Assembly (NCBI GenBank): GCA_032622095.1
Contig: CP136061.1
Span: 133,633,587-133,697,586, forward strand
Length of the DNA stretch: 64,000 nt
DNA from: Siphonodentalium dalli
Taxonomy: Eukaryota; Mollusca; Scaphopoda; Gadilida; Siphonodentaliidae
Direction: 5' to 3'
In this document: piece by piece, positions 1 to 12,350 of the stretch
Layout of the letters: each line of letters opens with the position of its first letter
Numbering within the stretch: the stretch's first letter is position 1
Program-made: the position numbers and the translations under genes
The notes under the pieces: generated by a model
Database searches by the model: none
Seen by the model: only the letters and a program-made list of their open reading frames with translations
Told to the model about the DNA's origin: nothing

Positions 1-262
1 TATAATGCGAAAATGTCACATAATAGTGATTTAAAGCAATTTAAAGAAGTGGGTCGGATCCGGAATCCGTGAAAAAGCACTTTCTATGCCCGGATTCGTG
101 GCTTGGACATCTATCTAGCTGATAATAGCATATACAACGGTGATATAATGCGAAAATGTCACATAATAGTGATTTAAAGCAATTTTTTAAAAGTGGGTCG
201 GATCCGGATCCGGAAAAAAAGCACTTTTTCGGCCAAATCCGGATCCGGATTCCTGTGCTCAT
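1..262. repeat. Tandem direct repeat, 143 bp period
   Basis: The sequence starting at base 1 (TATAATGCGAAAATGTCACA) starts again at 144 and continues similarly for about 110 bases, including a GGATCCGG-rich block. The second copy has small indels. The array may extend to the left of the window. No coding potential is apparent. Confidence 0.75.
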
Positions 263-2264
263 AACCGGAGTTTTTCTTGCACAATTTTTACAGGGCGTAC
301 ATCAGATTGAAGAGTCATAACATTTCTTTCTACCTATATATGAGGCATTTATGTAACAAAAATTATTTTTGTGTATTTTGAACCTGATTGTGGACTTTGT
401 AAAAATGATAACACATTAGGCCGGGCCAAGTTGGATACCTTTCTATAGGATTAAGTACTATTGGGGGTGGGGTAAATTATTTTTTGGGGGACCTGTGCAA
501 AATACATGAAAATACACAATGTTACGCGTGTATTCAAATTGGAATTATATAAACGGGAACTTAACCGAAAGGAGTAAATAAAGTGGTATAGGCCTACCTC
601 TGAACAGGAAAATATGATACTCTCTGAAAATAAGGGTAAGCAAAAAGACCAAAACTAAAACTAGCGCAAAAACGCACTTAAAGAGTTAGATCACTCAGCG
701 AACATAAAATGTAACTCCATTATAATTTGACCAAGGGTGTCGGATATAATGTTTAGACGCGTATGATACATTTTTGCTCCTTCGGTCATTTTTCGGTCCC
801 ACCGAGCATTGTTATACCCCCCCCCCCCCCCATTGCCACGAAAACAATACCAGTCAAAATAGCTAAATTGTGGGAGTGTTAAGTTTATGGACACCGTTCG
901 AGTACCACGTTACATATCCTCTTCCTTGTTGAATCATTTGATGTGATATTGGCTGTAGTTTCCAAAGATATCAAATGTGTAGCCATATCACGTACAACAA
1001 TGATTATGTTGAAAGGAGACCAATTGACTGAATCGATGAATAATTTAATGGCGCCTCTCAATGCTTGCCGTCGTGGCGTCATGAATTGACCGAATCTGGC
1101 GAGAAATGAATGTTAGTATGATAAAATCTATTCAACAGTCGGGCCAAACTAATAAACCGCACGAAGTATAATGTTTCGCCAGACAATGCCTGGTAGCTTC
1201 ATTGGGTATGATAATTTGATGATGTATGAATGTAACGCAGAAACTGATGCACATGTCCTTAAATGGCATAAATACTTGTTTGAAAATATCTCACCAGTAA
1301 CACCACTTTCTTGTGCCAAATATTAGGCGACCAGCGTTATTTTAAAGCGGTTATTTCAGCAGTGATAATTCACTCAATGTTGCTATTTATTACGCCTTGT
1401 ACTAAGGGTGTTTACTGCTACGCTGATCTGGCCGTGCCAATGGGGCGATGGGGATATCTCGCAGGACAACATATTTCGGATTTCACGCGATGCGAGTTAT
1501 TTTACGAAATTGTAGGCTGATCTGGCCTTGTCAATGGAGCTATAGCGATGGGGATGTTTCGCAGGACAACACATTTCGGGGTTTTGTGGATGTATCTTCG
1601 CGGATGGCTCATTGTTGCAGTATGTAACTTTTATGACCGCGTTAATTGAAGATTTTATTGTGGGAACAATATGCGTAATATAACATCTAACTTTGCTGAT
1701 GACGTATATCTCAGTTCGAATCACAGATATGCATATCATCTATGATCTAACATCTACATAATGCGCCTCATGTCGTCAAAAATCGCGTGAGAAATAAAAA
1801 TAAATAAATATTCATACAAATCCAAATGATAGTGTCCGCTCGGGTGCAAAAATGCTAGGTCATAACACAACATTAAAAGCAGTAGCTTATCATTTACACT
1901 CCCATCTCTCCTCACTATACTTCATATCAGACTCACACAAACGGTTGATGTCACCAGGTCCTCACATTTTTTTCTATACCGATCTATACTTCCTTCCCGC
2001 TATACTAAATATATTAGCTGAGAAACATATATATACATTTATTATATTACCAACAACGGTCTTCTAAAATTATCATGAACACCGTCACCTTGTATTATGT
2101 ATGCATTCTCACAGTGTGGGATTATTCACACATAATCGGAAACGAACCCCATAAGCTTTATGCTTGATGTCGGATCCCCTCCATACAACCAGTATGCATA
2201 AATCATATGTTGTACTATATACATTATTGAATTATATGGAATAAATACTGTTTATATCAATGTA
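263..2264. other. Non-coding stretch with one short duplication
   Basis: No convincing exon or RNA gene is seen in these 2 kb. The only structure found is a diverged tandem duplication of about 94 bp, beginning GCTGATCTGGCC at 1422 and again at 1516. A run of 14 C lies near 818. Short open frames here have no recognisable domain. Confidence 0.5.
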
Positions 2265-3429
2265 CTAGCAGGGTTACCCGGCGTTGCTCAAATTACAGTG
2301 ATGTGAAACCTTCGATCTGCTGTGGACATTTTTTTGGGAATAGAGAATACTCTTGTTCAAAGTGTTACAAGTTTTCTCATATCCGAATGGCATCACACAA
2401 CGTAATTCTTGTTCATGGCTCACCTTATCGGGGTGATTGTCATTTTGTATATCGCGATTAATTCGTCCCACTAATAAAGGAGTAGTTATTTATTTACAGC
2501 TGCGCGTAATTTAGACGCTATCATTTTAAAAATCGTATACAGTCGATGTGTTTGGAATTGACGTGTATTTATTTCTGTTTTATATAGTTTTTATTGGGAT
2601 AAAATTATGAACACCATAAACACATTACTTTACAAAAATAAGAGACAATAATTGTTTGACATTGATATGTATAAATCAATCTAGTGGGTTCGACTAAGTT
2701 TTTGAGGACACCTGGTTATCTCCCTGAGATACAGATGTTTTTTTTAAAGAAATGTCCAGGTGGTCCTCTGTTCTTGGTGTTATACTGACTCAGTGTAAAA
2801 TAAATGTTGCTATTTATCAGCTACATGTGCCCGACACAGAGCGAGATTTTCAATTGTTGATGTTAGGCTATGATTCTGTTCTAACAATGTATCAGGCAGA
2901 TGTACCTTTCGTCAGATACCAGTATTGGAGGATCCTGAAAAGTCATGTGATACTGACTGTGTTTTCTTTTATCTCATTTTGACTGCACACTGTGACGTGA
3001 CCACTATTTTTTACCAGGCCTTCTATACATTTTCATCTCTCTTGACAAAATATATTTTTGTTTGTGGAAAATATCTTGAATGGGACAGACTCAATTGTGT
3101 TATAATACATGAACCATTCTAACATGCCACCCTCTGCATGCCGGTTCGAGTTCCCTGATTGTGCAAGAATATATGTTTCTCTTAAATAGAATGATAAATA
3201 TACTTTTAATGCTTTGTTCTATGTATATGTTTTACTGTCTGACTATATTAATGTCCTTATTCCCGTCCCCATATACATATGACAGTTTAGAAGATATAAT
3301 TGTTCTAGTGATTTAATTTGGCCACCATCTATCGAGGTTGTGAAATCTGAATTAGAACGAATTATGGAGATGACTATATATATATAACTTTGGTGGATAT
3401 CGACGACTAAAACATTCCTACCAATGTTA

Positions 3430-6400
3430 TAGTCCAGGAGATATTGGTTGACCTCTGCAACCCCCCCCCCCCAGGACTCAACGTCACTCCCCTAATTTTC
3501 TTCCTTACGGTCTCCTCTAATTATTTCACTTGTTAACAAGAAAAAAAAGTGGCCGCAGAGACTCCAGACAAGATGGCGTCCATCATGGCGGCCATTTTTT
3601 TTAAATGCACCAGGTCTCTTTTATCGCCGTTATAGTAAAGATGATATCACATGCGGTCTTGTTTTCCGCTCGATTCGTTATGCTAGTATACAACCCTTAC
3701 AAATTATCCAAAAATCCGACACCAGAATTCAATATGGCGGCCAAGATGGCCTCCGAAATGTGAAAATATCTGATTTTTCTGACATGTTACCACCTTTCGT
3801 TTGTCTCTGTGGGAAAATTTTGGCATCTTTGCGTCATGTTATACATTTATCACATAGAGGAGTCATTGGCGACCACATGGGGACCATAATATACATTCAT
3901 TGCGGGATATTTTTGTCCGATATCACGATATATAAAGCGATGTAATTTTTCGAATCAATGAATGTTATTGCTAGTATAACCTCACCCATGCATATATATG
4001 TGCAGGAGATACTCAAGCTAGGATTCCTCCTATACCTGAGTTGAGGAATATTTACCCAAATCCAAGATGGTGGCCAAAATGGCCACCAGAAATAAAAAAT
4101 CGCCGATTTTAACATCAGTGAGCATTATTGTCATGAAAACTCCACACCTGCTTACTAGTGTAAGTTGGAAACACTTAGGCGAAGAACTTTCCTTGTACCA
4201 TATCCAAATAAAAGTCTCCCAAAACCAGAATGGCGCCCACAATGGCGGACAGATTTTGAAAAATCACCGAAATTCCCTCATATTTACATCATTGGGCATT
4301 ATTGTCGAGACAACTCCACCCATGCTTACATTTGAGTTGGAAATACTGAGGTGAAGTAATTACATTACATCTCATTCAAGAAATTGTTTTCCAAATCGAA
4401 GATGGCGGCCAAAATGGCGACCGAAATTTGAAAACAAGTATACATTCCTTTACTTTCTTACGATGGGCGTTATTGTTTCGCGATTTCTATCCACCATTAC
4501 ATGTTGATATGGAATAGTGACATGAAGTATTCATTAGGGTTTGGCAATTGATACTCACAGCCAGGATCGCTGCTAAATTGGCGGCTAGAAATTGAAAAGA
4601 AATCGATATTTTCACATATTAATTTCAACATAATATCGGTATGTATGGACTAAACTGTACATAGACCATCTACTAGTTCCACTTAAAGGTATCAAAACGC
4701 ATAACATAGCTCGTATCCTTCTGGAAAGATGAAAAACTACAATTAATATCGCGATGTGGCATTTCGAAATCCAGTCTCCACTTAGCGCCGATAATGGCCG
4801 TAAGCGTAGGTGTGCCGAATAGTTATATCAGAACAATTACCTGATAACAGATTCTGATTTGCCACGTCACGTCCATAATTATCTGGACCAGCTTCCATTT
4901 CTTTGTCTGATAAATCTAGGTCGCTCACACCGACAAAGTATTCACACTTCCTGGGAGTAGGGTCCCTCTAATCATAACGTTTCAAAGAATTCATTTTCCG
5001 GTGTCTAGCTTACGATTTTAAATATTTGCTAAATATGATATTTGTGCGTCATCTTGAACTAGGAAGGAATATGGCCGATGAGTATACAAGCTTACAGAAG
5101 GTCATCTCAATGTATGTGTCTCATACCCCATGGGGATAACGACATGTACACCTGGCGAACCAGTTAGCTAGTCACTTCTCAATAGATGGTTTGTCAACTC
5201 ACAAACTCAGCGAACGCATTCGCTTATGTGGACAACTTCGACATTGTTTCGAAGGTTGGTAGCTGTCTCATTCCCTTGGCCAGATGTCTATCTGCTAAGG
5301 AGAAGACCCTAGTGTACAGACTACCCACACTTCTTGACCATGATCCGAAGCAAACTGTGTGACGCCCCGCAGTTGTCTCGCCCAATATATCCCAGCAGAG
5401 AAGAACAATGCTCGCGGTGCTAGTTTGTAGACATGCGCCATGACAGTGGGAATGAAATGGGCCACTGTATACACCACCCTACACCTGTGTGGTAAGATTG
5501 TATTTCCACATCCGTTTCGAAGCCTTTCTGATTCAACTACGTACACTTTTGTCTGGATAATACTATGCTAGCCTCCCTCAAAACAGTCGGATGGCCTAAA
5601 GGATAATGTCTTTATAGCATGAATGTATGCGTCTTTTGTTATCCTCCCTCAGGATTAGTGTCAGTATGTGGGCGGTATTATTCAAGAAAATGTCAGGAAC
5701 TGTGGTGCATTTATTTCACTATGTATTTAAAGAACAATTTACAGCCTCGATGGCAATGGCTGTGGACGCTGGGGAACGCGACCCTTATGATCATATAGCT
5801 TTATATAATTTTATATAACTTTAGAATATAGTAGTTAATGTCTCATGCAGGAAAATGGTCGCAATGGTGATGCTACCAAGAAATCACTTGGTGTACCAAC
5901 GTTTGTTGAACTGAATGCAAGAGCTCTTCAACGTAACATTCCTCTGGATGTTCTTTGCGTTGAACATTTCACCCTTTTGTTGATGGCATTTGTACTTTCT
6001 TGAATCATACCACCCAGCGTGAGTATGACATATCAACCAACTATCAAAGGTATCACCTTTAAGACTACATCCCAGTCTTGGTGGGGCTTATACAGCAGTA
6101 GCCAATGGCATACTCCTGGTCCAGTTGTTTAAGAACGGCGCCCAAACGGATGGGAACATACAATCTTAGCATACAAGGAAAGCAAAGCCACACATGAGAT
6201 CATGTCTGAATCTAAAACATAACAAAATAAGGGGCGGTGCAGTCATGGTCCAATTTCATTTCCACTATCATGACACATACCCACAAACTAGCACCGTGTG
6301 TATTGTTATCATCTGCTTGGATCTGTTCGGTGAGACGATTGCTGGACGCCAACAAGCTTGTTCTTGTGATCATGTTCAAACAGTTTGGGTATATTATGCA

Positions 6401-8372
6401 TTATGGTCTTCTGCGCCTTAGCAGAAATGCATCCGTCAAATGTCGGGCTTTTAACATTCGAAGCCATATACAGAAGTTGTTCGGGTAGGTCAGTGCATTA
6501 GATGGGTATGTGAATTGATGAACCATATATTGAGAAGTGGCTGTTTGGGAAGATCACCAGGTGTACACGTTGTTATCCCCATTAGGTCACCAAAGCTGAC
6601 AATACGCAGATAGATAGGTCCTTCTTAAAGCTAGTATACGCATCGACCGAATACCTTTATAGTGTATCGCACAAGATGACACCTATACCCCATATGTAGC
6701 ATCTGAATTATACCATAAGCTATACCACGAATGAAGCTCGCTAAGAATTCCATGCTTTCGAAACAAACACGTGAGCTGGACACGGGCATATGTATTGTTT
6801 GAAACATTCCGATTAGTGGCACCCTTCTACAAAGACGTGTAGTAAACTGTTTTTGTGAGTGAGATAGATTAATCTGACGAAGAGACGGACACGAGTCTAG
6901 ATAATTCTGAATGTGGCAATTCAGAATAAGCTCAGGTACTGTTGTTTTGATTCTTGGAAGTCATAATATGACTATTTGGCGCACCTATATACAGTTACGG
7001 CCAGTATGAGGCCTTAGTGGAGAATGGATTTTGAAATGCCACATTGCGATTGTGGGTTTTCATCCTTCCAAAAGGCTACGACTTACATTGGAACTAATAT
7101 ATGGCTTATATTATGTACCGTTTCGTTTATACAAATCAATATTATGACCAAAAAGTTTAAATTAGTATGTGATAATATCGGCTTCTTTTCAATTTCTGCC
7201 CGCCAGTTTGGCCTCCATATTGACTGTGAGTATCACTTGCCAAACCCTAATGAATAATTCATACATATCAACATGTAATGGTGAGTAAAATCACGAAACA
7301 ATAACGCCGATCCTAAGAAAGTAAAGGAATGTAGGCGTGTTTTCAAATTTCGGTCGCCATTTTGGCCGCCATCTTCGATTTGGAAAACCATTTCTGGCAT
7401 GAGATGTAAGGTAATTACTTCACCTCAGTATTTCCAACTCAACTGTACGCATGGATGGAGTTGTCTCGACAATAATGCCCAATGATGTGAATAAGGGAAT
7501 TTCGGTGATTTTTCAAAATCTGTCCACCATTGTGGGCGCCATTTTGGATTTGGGGGAATTTTATTTGGATATGGTACAAGGAAAGTTCTTCGCCTAAGTG
7601 TTTCCAACTTACAATAGTAAGAAGGTGTGGAGTTGTCATGACAATAATGCTCACTGATGTTAAAATCGGCGATTTTTCTATTTATGGTGGCCATTTTGGC
7701 CGCTATCTTGAATTTGGGTAAATATTCCTCAACTCAGGTATAAGAGGAATCCTAGCTCAAGTATCTCCTGCAAATATATATGCATGGGTGTTGTTATAAT
7801 GGCAATAATATTCATTGATTCGAAACATTACATCGCGTTATTAACGTAGATTCGGCTTTGACCTATTATACCGGCATTTGGGAAAACGTGATATCGGACA
7901 AAATTATCCCGCAATAAATGTATATTATGGTCCCCATATGGTCGCCAATGACTCCTCTATACGATAAATGCATAACATGACGCAAAAATGCTAACATTTT
8001 CCCACAGAGACAAACGAAAGGTGGTAACATGTCAGAAAAATAGCATATTTTCACATTTCGGCGGCCATCTTGGTCGCCATATTGGATTCTGGTGTCGGAT
8101 TTTTGGCTAATTTGGAAGGGTTGTATATTAGCATAACGAATCGAGCGGAAAACAAGACCGCATGTGCTATCATCTTTACTATAATGGCGATCAAAGAGAC
8201 CTGGTGCATATAAAAAGAATGGCCGCCATGATGGACGCCATCTTGTCTGGAGTCTCTGCGGCCACTTTTTTTTAACAAGTGAAAAAAATTAGAGGAGACA
8301 TTAAGAAAGAAAATTCGTGGGGTGAAGTTGAGTCCTGGGGGGTGCAGAGGTCGACCAATATCTCCTGGACTA
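3430..8372. mobile_element. Giant fold-back element (2.3 kb inverted arms)
   Basis: The sequence from 3430 rightward is repeated, diverged, as reverse complement from 8372 leftward. Matching landmarks are TAGTCCAGGAGATATTGG at both termini, the ATGGCGGCC blocks (3580 and 8220), GATAATATCGG-like blocks (4630 and 7170), GGGGATAAC-GTGTACACCTGG (5130 and 6560) and GTATTATTCAAGAAA (5668 and reverse complement near 5995). The arms run to about 5745 and 5935, leaving a loop of only about 200 bp. Flanking TTA trinucleotides (3427-3429 and 8373-8375) look like a target duplication; Helitron copy B has the corresponding unfilled site with one CTA. A TTA target hints at PIF/Harbinger-like insertion, but no transposase was recognised, so the class is open. 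Confidence 0.75.
5870..6010 (+). other. Open coding-like stretch in the fold-back loop
   Basis: In the frame beginning near 5850 the plus strand is open for about 50 codons and reads as ordinary soluble protein sequence (for example KKSLGVPTFVELNARALQ, then PLDVLCVEHF). The left arm near 5290-5360 also reads coding-like (SAKEKTLVYRLPTLLDHD). Both end in stops and carry no domain that I recognise. They may be decayed remains of a gene carried by the fold-back element. The function is unknown. Confidence 0.3.
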
Positions 8373-8375
8373 TTA

Positions 8376-9780
8376 GTGCTCATCTCCCATCCCTGATCCA
8401 AACGACACCAAATGTGGCGATTTAACCCACATGATTTGATTCCTCGTATCATTGGAGAAGAACGTGTATGAATTGGTGGATTTCTAGTACTAAACATATT
8501 TGTATCAACTTTGGTGCCCCTCCCCTCCCAATTCATGAATCAAACGCCGCCACCTTTGACATGTTTAAACCACGTCCATTAGACTCCTGATAACATGAAG
8601 ATAATTATGCATAGGTTTGGTGGCAAGCGGCAACTTATCAAATTTACCCCCCCCCCCCCCCCAATCTCTCACACCGACGGCACCAATCTGGCGTCTTTAA
8701 ATCACACGATTACATTCCTCGTATAATGGAGAATAATATGTATCAATTTGTTGGAAATCGGCGCTAAAAATATTTTTTTTTAATTTTGTGCCCCTCTCCC
8801 CTTTAGCGCACCCTGGCTCGAATGACGCCACTTTTGACAGCATTAAGACACAGTTAGACTCCTGATACCATGGAGATGATTATGTATACGTTTGGTGGTA
8901 ATCGGCGACTATACAATTCTTATCAAATTTAGTGCCCCCCCCCCCCCCAATCTCTTACCAGACGGCACCAATTTTTAAATCTTTAAATCACACGATTAGA
9001 TTCCACATGTCATCGAGAAGAATGTGTATCAATTTGGTGGAAATCGGCTCTAATTTTTTGTTTATCAATTTTGGTGCCCCTCTCTATTCAGTTCGCCCCT
9101 GACTTGAATGACGCCACTTTCGACAGCTTTAACCCACTTATTACTGACCACATATCCCATATTATATTGTCGTATATTTATTCATTGCACGCATGCACAA
9201 TTCATAAATATTTTGAAATTTAACACTGTATATGTTCCACTCTATATGTCAAAACGACGACGAGTATATACCAATAAATTGATTTGAATTGAATTGAATT
9301 AACCCACACCATTAGACTCATGATATCATGGGGATGATTATGTATAAGTTTGGTGGTAATAACCGACTAAACTAATTTCTATCAAATTTGGTGCCCTCCA
9401 CCCTCTTGTCTATCATCCATACGTCACCAATTTGGCGTCTTTAAATCACGGATTATATTCCTTGTATCATGGGGAAGAATGTGTATCAATTTGGTGGAAA
9501 TCGCGGCTAAAATATTTATATAAATTTTGGTGCCCCTCTCACCTTCCGTGCACCCCTGACTCGAACGGTGCCACTTTTTACAACTGTAAACCGCACAATT
9601 AGACTTCTCATATCATGGAGATGATTGTGTATAGGTTTGGGGGAATCGGCGACAAAAAAGTGTGCTGCCCCTCTCCCTTTTCTGTCCCTGACAACAGCAG
9701 CATGACTTTAGAAATTTCCAACCCGCACCATTATCTTCCTCGTAAAAAGTTACCCCTGTTAGACCCCTTTGGTACCACAC
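8376..9780. repeat. Degenerate tandem array inside Helitron copy A
   Basis: Two alternating unit types recur: one with ATCAATTTGGTGGAAATCGG followed by TTTTGGTGCCCCTCTC, the other with AAGTTTGGTGGTAATCGGCG followed by AAATTTAGTGCCCCCC. Together they form a composite unit of roughly 300 bp. Poly-C runs of variable length punctuate the units. The same arrays occur at 18990-20700 and, reversed, at 31600-32680. Confidence 0.8.
9138..9298 (+). mobile_element. Truncated retrotransposon 3' end with GAATT tail
   Basis: A 161 bp insert ends in AATAAATTGATT followed by GAATT repeats, as expected for a 5'-truncated LINE or SINE with a microsatellite tail. It is flanked by 9 bp direct repeats TTAACCCAC (9129-9137 and 9299-9307) and interrupts the Helitron array, whose units otherwise run straight through this point. 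Confidence 0.75.
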
Positions 9781-9854
9781 AGATGGTCCCTCGTGAATTT
9801 CTATAGAACACAGACAGATAGACAGACAGACAGACATACATTCGCAAATATAGG

Positions 9855-10674
9855 TACAGATAACAAATGTCGTATTGCGAAGTATCGGGAGTGTATTTAA
9901 TCTTATTAGTATATTTTTGGTCCACATTTAGAGGCTTTCTGGTGTGGTGAATGTGAAACCTACAGTAATAAGCCGTAGTTTTTGTAAATAATTTGAATGA
10001 TTAGTTGTTTTAAAGTGATGTGAATCACTCTTGCAGGGTGATCGAATAGCAATGGAGAATAATCTTACTCAAAGTAGTTACTTTTACGAATATTAATCCA
10101 AATTGATAACACACATTGTCATTATTATTAAGCTAAGTTAATTTAAACGAGAAGAACTGCTTGACCATGTTACGGGAGGATCATGAATATATAAAAATAA
10201 ATAACGGGCGGATTACGGGGAATGGGGGGGGGGGGGTGCTGATGATTATCTAGGAATGTATTTGTGTATGGCCTTACGATTATGAAGATAACTATGGATA
10301 GGATTGGGAGAACCGTTTTTGTTTGAAGTCATTTTAATTTCAAATAATTTCGAACATCTTCCGTGATGTGGTGTGGTTAAGTGTATAGATTTGATCTATT
10401 AAAACAGCTTTCTGTTTAACACCTCCTCCAAGGATTGTTTGATAATCGGCTCTTTAGACAACTATATTGTATAGTAATTATGTTCCTGGTATGCAATCTC
10501 GTTTTATTTCTTTGTTCAAAACTATGCGGGTATGCAATAAGCCCAAAAGCTATAACTCAAGTTAAACGGCGAATTTGTGAGAACGTTCAGACGATCACGA
10601 TTCAATCGTAAGTGGAGGAATCGGGCGCGACAAAATAGTTTGTTAACATGATTGCGATGTCGTAGCAGATGAGG
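9855..10674. other. Non-coding stretch between two mobile elements
   Basis: No gene is seen. Bases 10008-10150 (AAAGTGATGTGAATCAC and onward, including ATCTTACTCAAAGTAGTTA) resemble the start of a repeat better preserved at 53630-53950 and 58295-58600. A hairpin motif followed by AAGTGGAGG lies at 10597-10618 and has a near copy at 15793-15813. Confidence 0.5.
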
Positions 10675-10772
10675 TTCCCCTAGCACATGTTCCATCCTAC
10701 ATCCCGAATACCCCAGGGGAAATAGTAACAACACCATATAGGTTAGCGCGTTGCGTTGCCGCGCGGAATACA
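10675..10772 (-). repeat. Split direct repeat B2 (3' end of element)
   Basis: 98 bp identical to B1. On the minus strand it ends GCTAGGGGAA, the same ten bases found inside repeat A. This is where the element appears to end; the flanking plus-strand sequence is CAGATGAGG. Confidence 0.85.
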
Positions 10773-11476
10773 TTTAATCCATATACAACACATTCCATCC
10801 AAATTCTACACATTTCATTCCAATCACATACTAATTCAGTATATCCAACTCACATATCTGTATCTGCACAGATGTCGGAACATTACTTGTATATGTCCGA
10901 ATTTTATTCACCAATTATATATTGTCTGTATCTGCACAGACCCCGGAACATAACTGAATATTCCCAGAACATAACTGAATGTTCTATAATTACTACCAAG
11001 TTATGTAATGCTCTGCAATACACATTCAGATCACTGAACATTATTGAAAAATAATAAATACATATTCATCCAAAAGTTAGATTTATGTATATAATAACAT
11101 GTCTCATAAGTATGAATATGTTATATCCTTTCACCATCTCCACATAAAATATAATGTTACTATATGGTACGAGGCCGGCCAGGAAAAACCATAGATAAAA
11201 ACCCGTAGGATAAAACACCTATGGAAACCTGTGACACCGAACCGATTGCCCTTCTCTCTCATACTGACACGCCAGATCAGTAACGTACCTCAGTGTCGGC
11301 TTATCACTGGTAACACTATTTCCAACAACCAAGTATGCTTTCCAAGTAATCTGAATATGCTTCAGTTGATCAACTATAAAAGTAACATATATAAATATAT
11401 GCATCAATTAATCCAGATCAATTCCTCTTATAGCTAGAAAACATGATTTCAAATTGACATTACAAAAATGTTTTTT
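10773..11476. other. Spacer between repeats A2 and B2
   Basis: 704 bp with no clear coding potential. It is AT-rich and contains two copies of a TATCTGCACAGA-like motif (10861 and 10929) and several CATTCNNNNC-rich stretches. It may be part of the element or a later insertion; no flanking duplication was found to decide. Confidence 0.45.
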
Positions 11477-11640
11477 AAAATTTAGGCTTCCGCACAGTTC
11501 GGCGGCTTCAACGCAGATGACCAGATTACCCATATCGCTCCGCTTCAACAAATAGCGCCCCCTTTCGGTATTCCGTCGATCACCGCTAGGGGAAAGTACT
11601 TTAACTCTAATTCCCGTTGGTCAACCGAGTTAAAGAATAT
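11477..11640 (-). repeat. Split direct repeat A2
   Basis: Identical to A1 at 15542-15705 and directly joined to B1 at 11641. Its position downstream of the recombinase gene gives the internal B1-A2 arrangement of split direct repeat elements. Confidence 0.9.
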
Positions 11641-11738
11641 TTCCCCTAGCACATGTTCCATCCTACATCCCGAATACCCCAGGGGAAATAGTAACAACAC
11701 CATATAGGTTAGCGCGTTGCGTTGCCGCGCGGAATACA
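11641..11738 (-). repeat. Split direct repeat B1
   Basis: 98 bp identical to 10675-10772, starting TTCCCCTAGC and ending GGAATACA on the plus strand. It follows the recombinase C-terminal coding remnant by 29 bp. Confidence 0.9.
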
Positions 11739-11767
11739 GATTGACAAAGAAAGACAGCGTAAAGTAA

Positions 11768-12347
11768 TTAAATTCCCAAATTTAATGAAATTGACAGTCT
11801 TGAATTTAAAGCATCTTTAACATAACCATCTTTGGCACATTCAGATCGCCAACGACCGTGACGCTTAAACATGCGATCAGGTATTCCAGAATTTGCACAA
11901 GCAGTAGCACCGCCCGCTCTGAGACTATGAAGTCCAAATTTCTGGATCTATAGGCTCCTTCTTAACAACTGGTCGAGCTAATTTCCGTTTTCCCGCTTCC
12001 AAAATGTTTTTACACAAAACAGAGTCAGTAGGAGAAGCCTTACTAGCAAGTGAGTGAGCCCACTTTGCAGAGTAAAACGCACTCAGCAGAGGACTATCCG
12101 AATTACTGTTCTGAACTAAACTGGTGAGATAAATACCAAACGTCAAAGGTTGGGCAGGTAAAATGTCAACGCCATGTTGCAGAGCCCACCGTTGCCATCG
12201 AAGAAAACCATACTGATATTTCCTAGTAGTCGAATCGGCTCTCATTGAAACCAGCAATTCTGGAATAGCTGATACGCATGTCTTCAGACAGTCAGGTAAC
12301 GTTGAGATATCATCATCGTATGCCTGAAAAAATACATTTGTAAACAC
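11768..12347 (-). pseudogene. Tyrosine recombinase, internally deleted and frameshifted
   Basis: The N-terminal part (11925-12347) reads as the SAM-like core-binding domain of DIRS-type recombinases: STTRKYQYGFLRWQRWA, then LTFGIYLTSLVQ. It stops at 11925. In the +1 frame, from about 11940 to the stop at 11768-11770, the sequence encodes the C-terminal catalytic part: LHSLRAGGATACA (the H-x-x-R box), RHGRW and the tyrosine in DGYVKD. The segment between, which should carry the first catalytic arginine, is missing, so an internal deletion joined the halves out of frame. The recombinase would have integrated the circular cDNA. The start is uncertain because the frame is open back to the RNase H stop with no ATG. 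Confidence 0.8.
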
Positions 12348-12350
12348 AAA

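Larger units (their letters stand above)
2265..9854 (-). mobile_element. Non-autonomous Helitron-like element, copy A (interrupted)
   Basis: On the minus strand the 3' end reads a hairpin-like CCGGG region, about ten bases, then CTAG followed by T (CTAG at 2265-2268). This is the classic Helitron 3' structure. The 5' end near 9854 reads CCTATATTTGCGAATG, where two other copies have TCTATATTTGCGAATG, so the terminal TC has decayed here. Just inside the 5' end is a (GACA/TGTC)n stretch. The body has a unique part (2265-3429) and a degenerate tandem array of 150-300 bp units (8376-9780). Two insertions break it: a giant fold-back at 3430-8372 and a retrotransposon tail at 9138-9298. No Rep/helicase ORF is present. 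Family assignment rests on termini only. Confidence 0.7.

Noticed and set aside
8051-8536. 161-codon open frame on the minus strand
   Set aside because: It runs across the fold-back terminus and the Helitron array junction, so it mixes two unrelated repeats; no domain and no family conservation expected.
10868-10950. Paired TATCTGCACAGA motifs as possible regulatory sites
   Set aside because: Only two copies in AT-rich spacer; no supporting structure or context to assign a role.
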